The notes: a model not told the origin generated them from the sequence alone. DNA of 64,000 nucleotides from Nitrospira sp. KM1 (GCF_011405515.1 NZ_AP022671.1:2294001-2358000), one strand, 5' to 3'; positions 1-8,998 are shown, counted from the stretch's first letter. Translations and numbers: made by a program.

Positions 1-241
1 TATAGAAATCACGAAGAAGGGTCTGGGAAAGGAAGTCCTGATCACACAAGGGTCACGCGAGTGGTACATGCTCGTGGAGGTGACGCCGGAGAACACCGTC
101 GTGGTCCGTCAGGAAAAGGACCATGAAAAGTATCTGGTCGATGAAAGCGAAACGCATGATCGCCCGCTCGCCCCCGTTGAAGTGGACGGCGCAATCACCG
201 ACTATGTCAACAGCGTCAAAGCGCGGGCACAGAAAAAGTAA
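1..241 (+). CDS. C-terminal end of an unrecognised protein (partial)
   Basis: The left edge cuts this gene. An open frame runs from base 2 to a TAA at 239-241 and gives 79 residues with no internal stop. The peptide begins IEITKKGLGKEV, is rich in charged residues and ends in a basic KARAQKK tail. I see no membrane segment and recognise no family. It stops 3 bp before the ATG of the DsrE-family gene, so the two are probably co-transcribed. The role is unknown. Confidence 0.6.
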   Translation, partial: IEITKKGLGKEVLITQGSREWYMLVEVTPENTVVVRQEKDHEKYLVDESETHDRPLAPVEVDGAITDYVNSVKARAQKK

Positions 242-244
242 GCC

Positions 245-667
245 ATGAGTCAGGCCAATCCGAAGTTCGTCCTGTTTGCCCATAACGCAACCTACGACAA
301 ACTCCATCAGGTCGCGACGCTCGGTCTCACCGCCGCCGCGCTCGACAAGGATGTCATTGTCGTGCTGCTGTTCTGGACGATCAAAAAACTCGCGGCCGGT
401 GAAATCGATCACATTGATTTTCCGCCCGAGTACACCGCATCCGCGGACGAAGTCGCCGGGCTTCTCAAGGAGAAGAACGTCCCCACCATTTCTGAAATGT
501 TTCACGAAGCCAGGCAGGTCGGACGGTTTCGTCTGATCGCGTGCAGCGCCGGGCTGGAGTACATGGGGGTGGACAGAGATACAGTGGCGAAGCACGTGGA
601 TGACGTCATGGGCCTCCCTGCCATTCTCGCTCTCACCGCGCAGGCCGAAACCAAACTGTTCATCTGA
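245..667 (+). CDS. DsrE/DsrF-family protein
   Basis: A 140-residue soluble protein of the DsrE/F/DsrE2 fold. This family includes sulfur-relay and peroxiredoxin-like proteins. The N-terminal strand KFVLFAHNA is followed by a helix-rich region, and a conserved-looking cysteine lies in RLIACSAGLEYMGVD near residue 100. The C-terminus (TKLFI) resembles the end of the second DsrE protein at 3.5-4.0 kb (VNLFI), so the two are probably distant paralogues. The gene follows the preceding frame by 3 bp and the start ATG is clear. Its function could be thiol or persulfide handling, but its substrate cannot be read from sequence. Confidence 0.8.
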   Translation: MSQANPKFVLFAHNATYDKLHQVATLGLTAAALDKDVIVVLLFWTIKKLAAGEIDHIDFPPEYTASADEVAGLLKEKNVPTISEMFHEARQVGRFRLIACSAGLEYMGVDRDTVAKHVDDVMGLPAILALTAQAETKLFI

Positions 668-668
668 T

Positions 669-1328
669 TTATCGGGACCGCGTGACCCCAACCCGGTCGC
701 AATAGCGAGCAATCTTGCATCGGCTGCAAAATGGCGACACCGGCTGGCAGAGGTGCTGTCCGAATGGGACCAGCAAATCGTTCAAGATGATCCAATACCG
801 CTTCGGTAACTTGGCACGCAACGCGACTTCCGACTTGTCCGGAGTCGCCGTCCGGATGTATCCCCAGCGGTTCGTAATACGGTGGACATGGATATCCACA
901 CAAATACCGGGCTTGTGGTATCCAACCGTGACAACAAGGTTGGCGGTCTTGCGACCGACCCCGGGCAAAGTGACCAGGTCGTCGATCGAGTCAGGGACCC
1001 GTCCACCATACTGATCGATCAGTCGCCTGGAGATCGCATGTATAGATTTCGCCTTGGTTCGATAAAACCCGACAGGAAAGATCGTCTGTTCGATCCGTGC
1101 AGCGGGCACTTTCAGCAGTTCAGACGGAGTGTGGGCGAGCGCGAAGAGTCTCGCACTGGCTTCTGCGGTCGTTTTGTCCTTCGTTCGGAGACTCAGCAGG
1201 CAGGAGATGAGAATTCTGAAAGGGTCTCGGCCAGACTCCCGTGCGACCACTCCGACGACCGGTTCCTGCCATTGGCGGATTTCACGCTTGACGATCCGAA
1301 TCGCCGCTGGAACCTGATCCTGCCGCAT
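669..1328 (-). CDS. nth: Endonuclease III (DNA glycosylase/AP lyase)
   Basis: This is a base-excision repair enzyme that removes oxidised pyrimidines and cleaves the abasic site. The 219-residue length is normal for Nth. The helix-hairpin-helix segment LPGVGRKTAN carries the expected catalytic Lys, and the downstream VDIHVHRI segment carries the catalytic Asp. The C-terminal cluster loop has cysteines spaced C-x6-C-x2-C-x5-C, the [4Fe-4S] signature. It converges on the DsrE gene, with the stops only 1 bp apart. Confidence 0.93.
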   Translation of the reverse strand: MRQDQVPAAIRIVKREIRQWQEPVVGVVARESGRDPFRILISCLLSLRTKDKTTAEASARLFALAHTPSELLKVPAARIEQTIFPVGFYRTKAKSIHAISRRLIDQYGGRVPDSIDDLVTLPGVGRKTANLVVTVGYHKPGICVDIHVHRITNRWGYIRTATPDKSEVALRAKLPKRYWIILNDLLVPFGQHLCQPVSPFCSRCKIARYCDRVGVTRSR

Positions 1329-1371
1329 GGAGAGACTGAAGAGGCCAAACCCGAGAAGAAGTCGGCGAATC

Positions 1372-1566
1372 CTATTCGGGCTTACGCTTGGAGAGCCACT
1401 TCTGTCGACGCCGTTGCGCCTCGCGTTGTTTGGCCTTCTTCCTGACGCTCGGCTTCTCGTAGTACCGACGCCGCTTTAATTCCCTGAAGAGACCTTCCCC
1501 GGCGAGTTTTTTCTTGGCGACCTTGAGGGCTTTTTCAACGTTGTTGTTGAAGACCTTGATTTCCAT
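1372..1566 (-). CDS. rpsU: 30S ribosomal protein S21
   Basis: A 64-residue, very basic protein matching S21 throughout. It starts MEIKVFNNNVEKALK, has the central RELKRRRYYEKPSVRKK core and ends in a run of Lys/Arg. S21 binds the small subunit near the anti-Shine-Dalgarno region and assists initiation. Its first 91 bp lie inside the 3' end of the upstream ftcD frame, in another reading frame on the same strand. Its ribosome-binding site therefore sits in ftcD coding sequence. nth follows 43 bp downstream on the same strand. Confidence 0.95.
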   Translation of the reverse strand: MEIKVFNNNVEKALKVAKKKLAGEGLFRELKRRRYYEKPSVRKKAKQREAQRRRQKWLSKRKPE

Positions 1567-3137
1567 TCGCGCTGTATCCGCACTTTCTCAGGCAAAGCCT
1601 GTACAGAAGATTCCTGACTCGCGGCCGGAGTGTAACACAGCCTCCGAAGTTCCTCAAGACAAACGGTGGTACGCTTGAATCTTTGACGAATCTTGGCCTT
1701 AAGCCGCTGATTTGGTTGTATTTTTATATTTTGAGCTACCGTATGCAGGCCAGCTTCGGCAGCAGCGAGGGCCAGCAGAAATCCGACCTTCAAATCAGAC
1801 TGCATCCTCGTTTTAGCGTATCGCGAACATTCATGAAGGAGCGTTCCAGCCTCGACGGCGCGCTCGGCGATCTCCAGCGGAATGTCCGTCGCACGGTGGA
1901 GCGCCGATGAGAGGGCGGCGGTGCGACGACGATTGGATTTCTCGAGTCCCGTAGCAAGGAGGTACCTGCGATAGGCCGCTCCGTCCGCCTGTGCCAATTC
2001 ACCCAGGCGGGCAACCTCTGACGAAAAACGACGTTCAAGATTCCGTTGGCGTCCGAGTCTGGCACCCATCAGGCCAAGTGCAGCGGAAAGTGCGCCAACG
2101 ATCGCGATGACGGAAGCGCCGGCAGGAACCGGTTCGGCCGCCCCCACTGCATCCAACAATTGTGAGACGGTCGCCTCCCGCAGATCTATCGCAGGTTCGG
2201 CTTTATCACGGTCGCGGGTCGTGAGACGATGGCCGCCGCCGTCCTCGATTTTGGACTCCAGGACCTGCCCAGGATCGAAGCCTTCCAGTCTCAATGCATC
2301 GATTCCCGCATCGGTCAGGGCCTGCCGCGGGACCAGTCCGACGATCTCCGACCCTGCAATGGCAACCCCATGAAGAGAGGCCACCGCCTGCACCGCTTCA
2401 AACGCGACATGAACCGAGGTCTGCTCGATATCCGTCAGATTCATGGCGACTTGTACCAGACCGCGGCTGGGGAGCGCGACGCCGATGGCTTTGACATGCG
2501 ATACGCCGCCGTTGGATTGCCTCACGGCTCTGGCAATGGCTTGCGCGACCTCAAGCTGAGTTGATCGGAGATTTACGTTGAAGGCAACTAATGGACCTCG
2601 CGCTCCGACAATGACCGCTCCAGCCGTTTTGTGCATCCGGGAGGGACCGAAGTCCGGATTCCAGTCGGGATCCGAGGCCATGCGGTACGCCAATCCTTTA
2701 AGCCCACCCCGGCGCACGGCTTCGAGCGGTGCGTGATCCGGATGTGGTGCCGCTCGTTCGTACAGAAAGACGGGAATCTCCAGTTCCTGTCCCACCCGTT
2801 GTCCGAGGCGTCTCGCCAATTGCGCGCAATCTTGCATCGTCGCGCCACGGATCGGCACGAACGGCACCACGTCGGTCGCTCCCACTCGCGGATGCCCTCC
2901 CCGATGGCGGCGCAGATCAATGCGATCTGTAGCCACGCAAATGACACGAAACGCGGCTTCGAGTACTGCCTCCGACTGTCCGGCAAATGTCACAACAGAT
3001 CGATGATGGTCCCGGTCCATCGTATGATCGAGCACCCGGACACCGTGAACGGAGGACGCAGCAGTCACGAGAGCGCGCACCGTCGCCTGATTTCGTCCTT
3101 CACTGAAATTCGGCACGCATTCCACGATTTGATTCAT
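1476..3137 (-). CDS. ftcD: Bifunctional glutamate formiminotransferase / formimidoyl-THF cyclodeaminase
   Basis: The N-terminal ~300 residues match glutamate formimidoyltransferase: the start MNQIVECVPNFSEGRN, then HRGGHPRVGATDVVPF and the FNVNLRST strand. Residues from about 335 to 500 form the helical cyclodeaminase domain (PVPAGASVIAIVGALSAALG). In folate metabolism the pair transfers a formimino group to tetrahydrofolate and deaminates it to 5,10-methenyl-THF. The frame continues about 50 residues past the usual end and stops inside rpsU. This unusual C-terminal extension is Ser/Lys-rich and may be unstructured. No histidine-degradation genes are visible nearby. Confidence 0.9.
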   Translation of the reverse strand: MNQIVECVPNFSEGRNQATVRALVTAASSVHGVRVLDHTMDRDHHRSVVTFAGQSEAVLEAAFRVICVATDRIDLRRHRGGHPRVGATDVVPFVPIRGATMQDCAQLARRLGQRVGQELEIPVFLYERAAPHPDHAPLEAVRRGGLKGLAYRMASDPDWNPDFGPSRMHKTAGAVIVGARGPLVAFNVNLRSTQLEVAQAIARAVRQSNGGVSHVKAIGVALPSRGLVQVAMNLTDIEQTSVHVAFEAVQAVASLHGVAIAGSEIVGLVPRQALTDAGIDALRLEGFDPGQVLESKIEDGGGHRLTTRDRDKAEPAIDLREATVSQLLDAVGAAEPVPAGASVIAIVGALSAALGLMGARLGRQRNLERRFSSEVARLGELAQADGAAYRRYLLATGLEKSNRRRTAALSSALHRATDIPLEIAERAVEAGTLLHECSRYAKTRMQSDLKVGFLLALAAAEAGLHTVAQNIKIQPNQRLKAKIRQRFKRTTVCLEELRRLCYTPAASQESSVQALPEKVRIQREWKSRSSTTTLKKPSRSPRKNSPGKVSSGN

Positions 3138-3154
3138 CGGTCCGTACCCTAGAA

Positions 3155-3192
3155 CAAGAAAAGCCGGAGGTCTGACGCGTCATCCCTCCGGC
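3155..3192 (-). terminator. Rho-independent terminator of the DsrE2-TusA unit
   Basis: On the minus strand an 8-bp stem GCCGGAGG/CCTCCGGC with a 14-nt loop is followed by TTTTCTTGTT. It lies just after the TusA-like gene and before ftcD, so it separates the two minus-strand units. Confidence 0.75.
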
Positions 3193-3227
3193 CTTGCCGC
3201 TTCTTCCGCCCGGAACTGCCGTGCGGC

Positions 3228-3470
3228 TTATTTGGTTTTTTTTACAAATGCCTTGTAGATTCGCCCCGATTGTGCGTTTTCTTCTTCCAGGCCCAACATC
3301 TGATGTCCGGTCGTATCGCACCAAGCGGGCATGTCCTTTTTAATGCCTTCGTCGTCTGAAACGACTTCGAGCACCTGTCCCAAGGTCAGTTCCTTGATTT
3401 TCTTCGAGGTCATAATGATCGGCATCGGACAAAAATACCCCAACGTATCCAATTTCACATCAGCCTGCAT
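3228..3470 (-). CDS. TusA-like sulfurtransferase
   Basis: A small (80-residue) TusA/SirA-fold protein. The signature DTLGYFCPMPI places the persulfide-carrying Cys in the CPMP motif. A second cysteine lies in MPAWCDTTGH. Members pass sulfane sulfur between proteins. I chose the ATG at 3470 because GGAG lies 6 bp upstream. An in-frame ATG at 3494 would add eight residues but has poor spacing. It sits 28 bp downstream of the DsrE2 gene on the same strand. TusA-DsrE2 pairs are known sulfur-trafficking partners, for example in the sHdr/Dsr systems. No sulfur-oxidation genes are visible here, so the client pathway is unknown. Confidence 0.88.
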   Translation of the reverse strand: MQADVKLDTLGYFCPMPIIMTSKKIKELTLGQVLEVVSDDEGIKKDMPAWCDTTGHQMLGLEEENAQSGRIYKAFVKKTK

Positions 3471-3498
3471 GAGGTTCTCCGCGATTCGAACCATCCAC

Positions 3499-4029
3499 CT
3501 AGATAAACAGATTGACGCTTCCCTGTTTCGCCTCGGCCAAATATGTGGTCACGCCGGCGAACTGATCAATGCCCTCGATCAGCGTATCCTTGGTAATTCC
3601 CATCAGACCCATCGTGGTCGTGCAAGCAATGAACCGCACCCCAAGATCCATGGCCGTCCGCATCAATTCCGGTACACCCGGCATCCGGTTTTGCTTCATG
3701 ACCGTCTGCATCATCCTGGTGCCCAGCCCCCCGAAATGAAAACGGGACAACGGAAGATTCTCGGCGCCTCCCTTGTTCAACACCCCGAACATGCGCCGAA
3801 GCCAATCCTTGGCTGAACTCGTCGCCCCGTTGCGGCGGATGGTATTCAATCCCCAGAAGGTGAAAAACATCGTGACCTGCATACCCATGGCTGCTGCGCC
3901 GGTGGCGATGATGAACGCGGCCATCGCCCGGTCAAGGTCTCCACTCAATAGGACGATCGTGACGCGCTCGGGTTTGGAGGTTTGAAGATCACTCAAGGCG
4001 ACCGCCGGATCAACCTGTGTACCAATCAT
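3499..4029 (-). CDS. DsrE2-type DsrE/DsrF/DrsH-like family protein
   Basis: A 176-residue member of the DsrE2 group. Features are an N-terminal strand ERVTIVLLSGDLDRAMAAF, a hydrophobic helix region GAAAMGMQVTMFFTFWGL, and a conserved cysteine in RFIACTTTMGLMGI. DsrE2 proteins are often weakly membrane-associated sulfur carriers that work with TusA. The two genes are adjacent here, with TusA second and a terminator after it. Together with the DsrE gene at the left edge this makes three small sulfur-carrier-type genes within 4 kb. Confidence 0.87.
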   Translation of the reverse strand: MIGTQVDPAVALSDLQTSKPERVTIVLLSGDLDRAMAAFIIATGAAAMGMQVTMFFTFWGLNTIRRNGATSSAKDWLRRMFGVLNKGGAENLPLSRFHFGGLGTRMMQTVMKQNRMPGVPELMRTAMDLGVRFIACTTTMGLMGITKDTLIEGIDQFAGVTTYLAEAKQGSVNLFI

Positions 4030-4225
4030 GACACCCTCATCATCTCATGACACCCTCATCATCACGGTGCCCGGCAGCTGTCGTACAGCGGTTGGTTACA
4101 AACGCAAGATTCGACTATAGTATCCGCATCTTTTTCATGTCAAGGCAACGACTTGACCCTGCAAATGGCGGCGGATATAGTCCCAATGGGCCGTGAGGCG
4201 GTCACGCCTGGCGTCCATCCTTCCG

Positions 4226-5314
4226 ATGAATGTAGATCTTATCACCGAAATCAAGCCTTCCAAGAATGCGCCGTTATTCGGGTTCTGGTATCCGGCTTGT
4301 CCGAGTTCCGACCTCGGACCAGGCAGCCTCAAAGGCACCATCATGCTCGGATTGCCGATCCTGGTGTGCAAGACAGCCCAGGGGGCGGTAGCCGCTATGC
4401 GAGACATTTGTCCGCACCGCGGCATGCCTCTTTCTTTTGGACGTATGCACAATGACTGTGTCGAATGCGCATATCACGGTTGGCGCTTCGATCAAAAGGG
4501 ACGGTGTCAGGGCATTCCGGCACTGGTGGAGGGATCTCCCATCCAACCGGACAAGATCGGTATTCTCACATATCCCTGCCGAGAACGGGACGGCTACATC
4601 TGGGTATTCATCCCTGATTCTCAACAGCCGGATCAAACGATTCCCGACGTCCCGCCTCTGCCTCTTCCCTCATCGCCTTATCGGATGGTTCAGATATCGA
4701 CCACCCTCGACTGTACCATCGACGATGGGATCGTCGGTTTGATGGATCCGGCCCACGGCCCTTTTGTTCACCAAAGCTCATGGTGGCGAACGCAAGACAG
4801 CATGCATGAGAAAGCGAAGACGTTCGAACCCATCCCATGCGGATTCAGAATGGTGCCCCACGCACCGTCCAAGAACAGCGGGCCATATAAGATCCTCAAC
4901 CTCTTTTATGGGGGGCCACTGACGACAACCATCGATTTTGTGTTGCCGAACCAGCGCTTTGAATTCGTGCAATGCGGCAGCATGTTCGTGTCCACACGCG
5001 CCACGGTCACACCCATCACAGACCTGCAATGTCGGATCGACTTCTGTGCCGCATGGAACGCACTCGGATGGCTGCCGTTTTCCAAGACGCTCTTCCGTTA
5101 TTTCGCCAATATTTTCATGAGACAGGATAAACAGGCCATGGAACGGCAGGCGGTTGGCCTGCGCTACAACCCCGCACTCATGCTGATCGACGACGCCGAT
5201 ACGCCCGCCAAATGGTATTACAAATTGAAATCCGCCCACTTGGCATCGGTGCAGACCGGCCGGCCGTTCGATCATCCCCTGAAGGGCCGTGTCACGTTGC
5301 GCTGGAGAAGTTAA
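4226..5314 (+). CDS. Rieske [2Fe-2S] non-heme iron oxygenase
   Basis: A 362-residue oxygenase alpha-subunit-type protein. The Rieske motif is complete: CPHRG near residue 60 and CAYHGW about 20 residues later. The mononuclear iron site is visible as MDPAHGPFVH, the D/H/H pattern of the pheophorbide-a-oxygenase/vanillate-demethylase branch. The start at 4226 (MNVDLITE) is preferred to the ATG at 4193 because the family begins close to this point. The gene is alone between two minus-strand units, and no reductase or ferredoxin partner lies beside it. The substrate is unknown. Confidence 0.88.
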   Translation: MNVDLITEIKPSKNAPLFGFWYPACPSSDLGPGSLKGTIMLGLPILVCKTAQGAVAAMRDICPHRGMPLSFGRMHNDCVECAYHGWRFDQKGRCQGIPALVEGSPIQPDKIGILTYPCRERDGYIWVFIPDSQQPDQTIPDVPPLPLPSSPYRMVQISTTLDCTIDDGIVGLMDPAHGPFVHQSSWWRTQDSMHEKAKTFEPIPCGFRMVPHAPSKNSGPYKILNLFYGGPLTTTIDFVLPNQRFEFVQCGSMFVSTRATVTPITDLQCRIDFCAAWNALGWLPFSKTLFRYFANIFMRQDKQAMERQAVGLRYNPALMLIDDADTPAKWYYKLKSAHLASVQTGRPFDHPLKGRVTLRWRS

Positions 5315-5433
5315 GACCGGCGGCCGTCCTCATAAAGCCCCAGGGCAAGACCGCATCGTTCGCTATCTGACGGCAGAGAAATTCCCGCACGCGCACGTCA
5401 GGATGCCCAGGCCCGTTCAACCGACTGATAGAC

Positions 5434-7440
5434 TCATTCTGTCTTCGATTCCACCAGAAGACTCATGGCCCGCCGAATCTGCTCGCGCGACCCCAGCAGC
5501 ACTACGATGTCACCGGCCAGAAGCTTGATTTTCAGCGAAGGATTGGATTCCGTGATGCCGCTTCGCGTCCAGGCGATGACCGAGGCGCCCGTCATCGGGC
5601 GAATGGCCAACTCCCCGAACGATTTTCCCGCAGACGGTGAATCGTCTTCGATTCGGCAAGTCTCCACCTCGGCATCGGTGAGAGTTCCCCCCCGCAAGTG
5701 ATGGGCAAGTTCCGGCAGCTCGCTGCGACGCAATAGCGCATACCCTTCCCGGCGTATCTGTTCGGCTTTTCGCGTGACGAAATCCTGCGGCATGTTGTAG
5801 GTTCGCAGGACGAGCGCGAAAATCTCGATCGACGTTTCGAATTCCTCGGGAACGACGTCGTCTGCCCCCAGCTGATGCAGTTCCTCGAGCTCACGCAGGT
5901 AGCGGGTTCTCACCACGATATGGATTTTTGGATTCAGTCCCTTGGCCACTTGGACGGCGCGTCTCGTGACGAAGGGGTCGGAGATGGCCACGACTAATAC
6001 CTTGGCGTCTTCCACTTTCATGTGATGCAGCACGTTGGCATTGGTGCCGTCGCCGTAGTACACGGGCACGCCGTGCTGTGACTCTCGTCTCACGGTGTCG
6101 CCGTCCAAATCCAATGCGACGTGCGGAATCTCTGTCTCACTCAAGACGCGTGCGAGATTCCTGCCGTTCAACCCGTACCCCACGATGATCACGTGATCTT
6201 TGATCCGGATGTGCTTGCCTTCGGAGTGTATCGCGTGGGCCTCCGTGCGGCTTGGCAGCCAATGGCGGAGACGCTGGACCGCCTCGACGCGGCGTGCCAT
6301 AGCGGGAGACCATTGCATGAGAAACGGCGTCATGATCATGGAAAGAATGGAGACGGCGAGAAACACCTGATAGGGATCGCCGCGTAGCAGACCGTTTTCC
6401 TGACCTTGCTGGGCAAGGAGGAAGCTGAATTCACCGACTTGGGCCACCGCAACGCCGACCATGATCGCAGACCGTGGCGGACTTTCTACTGCCAACGCCG
6501 CCAACGTCCCGCTGGCAAACTTCACAGCCACGATACCCACAAGAAGCCCGGCGACCATGACCGGATGTGCCAGCAGCACACGCCAGTCCATGAGGATGCC
6601 GATCGAGACAAAAAAGAGGCTGTTGAAGCTATCGCGGAACGGCAGCACTTCCGCCATCGCCTGATGGCTGTATTCCGATTCGGAAATGACCAGGCCGGCA
6701 ATAAAGGCTCCGAGCGCCAATGACAATCCGCCTAATGAGGTCAGCCAGGCGATGCCGAGACACAACACGATAATCGTCAGCAGGAACAACTCACGGCTTC
6801 GACTCCGCACGATGTGCTCAAGAAGTTTCGGCACGGCATACCAGGCCGCAGCGACGACTACGCCGACCACCAGCGCCGACTTGCCCAACGTCAACAGAAT
6901 CGAAAATCCCGCTCCTTCCGCGTGGCTCGCCAGAATCGGCGTCAGGAGCATCATCGGAACAACCGCAAGATCCTGGAAAATCAGGATCCCGATCGTGGCA
7001 CGACCATGGATGGAATCGCTGTCTCCCCGACTGGCCAATGTCTTCAGAACAATGGCCGTGCTGCTCAACGAGAGTAGAAACCCCCAAAAAATACCTTCCT
7101 GCCAGTTGATCCCGACGAGAAGGGCCACCGCCCACGCGACCAGCAGCACACCGCCGACCTGAATGGGCGCGGCGACCAGCAGAAGGCGCCGGAGCGAAGC
7201 CAGCTGTACGAGTGAAAATTCGATGCCGATCGTAAAGAGGAGAAGGACGACCCCGATCTCGGCGAGTACTTGGACTGTACCGATGTCGGAAATGAGATTG
7301 AATCCGTGCGGCCCGATCAGCGCGCCTGCCACCAGAAATCCCGCTATCGAAGGCAGCCGGAACTGATGAAACAGGAAGACCACGGCGATCGACACCGAGA
7401 AAATGACGAGCAGGTTTCCGAGTATACCGTAATCGGTCAT
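5434..7440 (-). CDS. CPA2-family K+/H+ antiporter, KefB type
   Basis: A monovalent cation:proton antiporter with an N-terminal ~390-residue membrane domain of roughly 12 helices, starting MTDYGILGNLLVIF. It continues into a cytoplasmic TrkA-N/RCK domain (HVIIVGYGLNGRNLARVL, then YYGDGTNANVL) and a TrkA-C domain near the C-terminus. The start at 7440 is chosen because an upstream ATG at 7521 adds a polar 27-residue tail that would precede the first helix and crowd the divergent promoter. KefB-like proteins exchange K+ for H+ and protect against electrophile or pH stress. No KefF-like ancillary gene is adjacent. Confidence 0.88.
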   Translation of the reverse strand: MTDYGILGNLLVIFSVSIAVVFLFHQFRLPSIAGFLVAGALIGPHGFNLISDIGTVQVLAEIGVVLLLFTIGIEFSLVQLASLRRLLLVAAPIQVGGVLLVAWAVALLVGINWQEGIFWGFLLSLSSTAIVLKTLASRGDSDSIHGRATIGILIFQDLAVVPMMLLTPILASHAEGAGFSILLTLGKSALVVGVVVAAAWYAVPKLLEHIVRSRSRELFLLTIIVLCLGIAWLTSLGGLSLALGAFIAGLVISESEYSHQAMAEVLPFRDSFNSLFFVSIGILMDWRVLLAHPVMVAGLLVGIVAVKFASGTLAALAVESPPRSAIMVGVAVAQVGEFSFLLAQQGQENGLLRGDPYQVFLAVSILSMIMTPFLMQWSPAMARRVEAVQRLRHWLPSRTEAHAIHSEGKHIRIKDHVIIVGYGLNGRNLARVLSETEIPHVALDLDGDTVRRESQHGVPVYYGDGTNANVLHHMKVEDAKVLVVAISDPFVTRRAVQVAKGLNPKIHIVVRTRYLRELEELHQLGADDVVPEEFETSIEIFALVLRTYNMPQDFVTRKAEQIRREGYALLRRSELPELAHHLRGGTLTDAEVETCRIEDDSPSAGKSFGELAIRPMTGASVIAWTRSGITESNPSLKIKLLAGDIVVLLGSREQIRRAMSLLVESKTE

Positions 7441-7562
7441 ACGTATTCCGACATGGACGACGGGATCGGAGAATACCTGAGTAGGAACGGCCGAACAAGT
7501 TCGAGTCGCTTGCGAAGGCACGACCGCCGGCGTAGGGTGTCGGCCGTCGCTGGAGCGATCCC

Positions 7563-8255
7563 ATGATTCGGGCTATGATCTTCGATTTCAACGGCGTTCT
7601 GGCGGACGATGAGTCGTCGCATGTCGCCTGTTTTCAGCAGGCGCTCGCGGAGTTTGGTTTGATTCTGACTGCGGAAGACTATTACGGAACATATTTGGGG
7701 ATGGATGAGCGTACCTGTGCCGGCATCTTGCTGACCTCTAGAGATGGTACGCTGGACACCGTGCTGCTCGACCGGATCACCGCCCGGAAGACGCAACTGT
7801 TTCTCGACCATACGGCAGTCCATCGTCCACAAGTATTTGATGGAGTGACCAAGTTCGTCCTGCAAGCGCAAGGTCGCTACCGGCTGGCCATTGCGTCCGG
7901 CGGCCGAAGGCACCAAATTGCCAATGCACTTGCCGGAGCTGACATTGAGAAAGTTTTTGAGGTCATCGTGGCCGCGGAAGACTGTCCGATCGGAAAACCC
8001 GACCCTGCGATCTACGCCCTGACGCTGGCCCGCCTCAACGCGATCGAGCCCACAACCAGCCTCGCTCCCGATCAATGCCTGGTCATCGAGGACTCACTCG
8101 CGGGTGTTCGATCGGCGCGCGCGGCTGGCATGCGAATCCTCGCGCTGAGCACGACCTATCCAGCTGAAAAGCTATGCGAAGCAGATCTCGTATTGCCGAA
8201 CCTGCTTCAAGTCACACCCGAGTTCTTGGCGGCATGTATGACTCGAGCCGGATGA
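7563..8255 (+). CDS. HAD-superfamily hydrolase, subfamily IA
   Basis: A 230-residue phosphoglucomutase/phosphatase-like HAD protein. Motif I reads FDFNGVLADDE: the nucleophile Asp is present but the usual second Asp (general acid/base) is Asn. Motif II is ASGG, motif III GKPDP, and motif IV IEDSLAGVRSARAAGM. The variant FDFNGVL occurs in some HAD families, so loss of activity should not be assumed, but substrate class is unclear. It is transcribed divergently from the antiporter gene, across 122 bp. Confidence 0.85.
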   Translation: MIRAMIFDFNGVLADDESSHVACFQQALAEFGLILTAEDYYGTYLGMDERTCAGILLTSRDGTLDTVLLDRITARKTQLFLDHTAVHRPQVFDGVTKFVLQAQGRYRLAIASGGRRHQIANALAGADIEKVFEVIVAAEDCPIGKPDPAIYALTLARLNAIEPTTSLAPDQCLVIEDSLAGVRSARAAGMRILALSTTYPAEKLCEADLVLPNLLQVTPEFLAACMTRAG

Positions 8256-8422
8256 CAATCCGTTTTACCGCATTTGCCAAGCCTTCACACCCCTCCAAAG
8301 GTGAATAGACGCCCTCCTCCGACGTGGAATAGCTTGAAAGCATCATGGGCGGCGGGCATCACGTGAAAGACTGCGATCACGCATTCGGGTTTTTCGTATC
8401 ACCGATTCAGGGGAGGTGGATC

Positions 8423-8998
8423 ATGCGACCCCAATTTCAACGACTCTTTGCCGTAACCGTTTTCTTATCTGCACTGTCCGGTCCTGCATATGCCGATACA
8501 CCGGCTGCGCCGGAGGCCGATCCGATGAAAATGTGGAGTTGTCCTCAAGCGGATGGGACCCTTCTCTACACGAACAAAGACAGGAATGGATGTACGCTCA
8601 TGACTCTCAAACCGCTGTCCGTTGTACCGTCACTCGACAATATGCCGACCTATCGCCCGCAAACCGCGATGGTGCCTCATTACGACGGCTCGGCCCCGGA
8701 CCGGTACGCCGGGGGTGCGGGCGAACAACCGTCAGTTCCTGGCTGGGCTGGTGATTGGCATGCCAGTATCGCCTCGTCCGGATCGGTGCAAGCTGAGGTC
8801 TGCGCCATGTACGGCGAGTGGCTCAATCTGAACCAGAAGTCGCGCGGTGGGTTTTTCTTCGGAACAGATCCATCCTATGGAGGGGACTTGTCTGGTCGAA
8901 ATCAACGTGGGGCCAGCTATTCCTTCTATGACAATACCCGCTATCACGCGTTGGGAAGAATCTTTGGAACGGGGTTTGTTCCGGTAGGGTGCCTGTAG
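8423..8998 (+). CDS. Secreted protein of unknown function
   Basis: A 191-residue protein with a clear signal peptide (MRPQFQRLFAVTVFLSALSG, cleavage probably after AYA). GGAGGTGG lies 6-7 bp before the ATG at 8423, which rules out the earlier ATG at 8345. After the signal, residues 35-60 (SCPQADGTLLYTNKDRNGC) resemble the short two-cysteine DUF4124-type motif. The rest is Gly/Tyr/Ser-rich with no recognised catalytic site. It is probably periplasmic or extracellular. A terminator follows directly. Confidence 0.7.
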   Translation: MRPQFQRLFAVTVFLSALSGPAYADTPAAPEADPMKMWSCPQADGTLLYTNKDRNGCTLMTLKPLSVVPSLDNMPTYRPQTAMVPHYDGSAPDRYAGGAGEQPSVPGWAGDWHASIASSGSVQAEVCAMYGEWLNLNQKSRGGFFFGTDPSYGGDLSGRNQRGASYSFYDNTRYHALGRIFGTGFVPVGCL

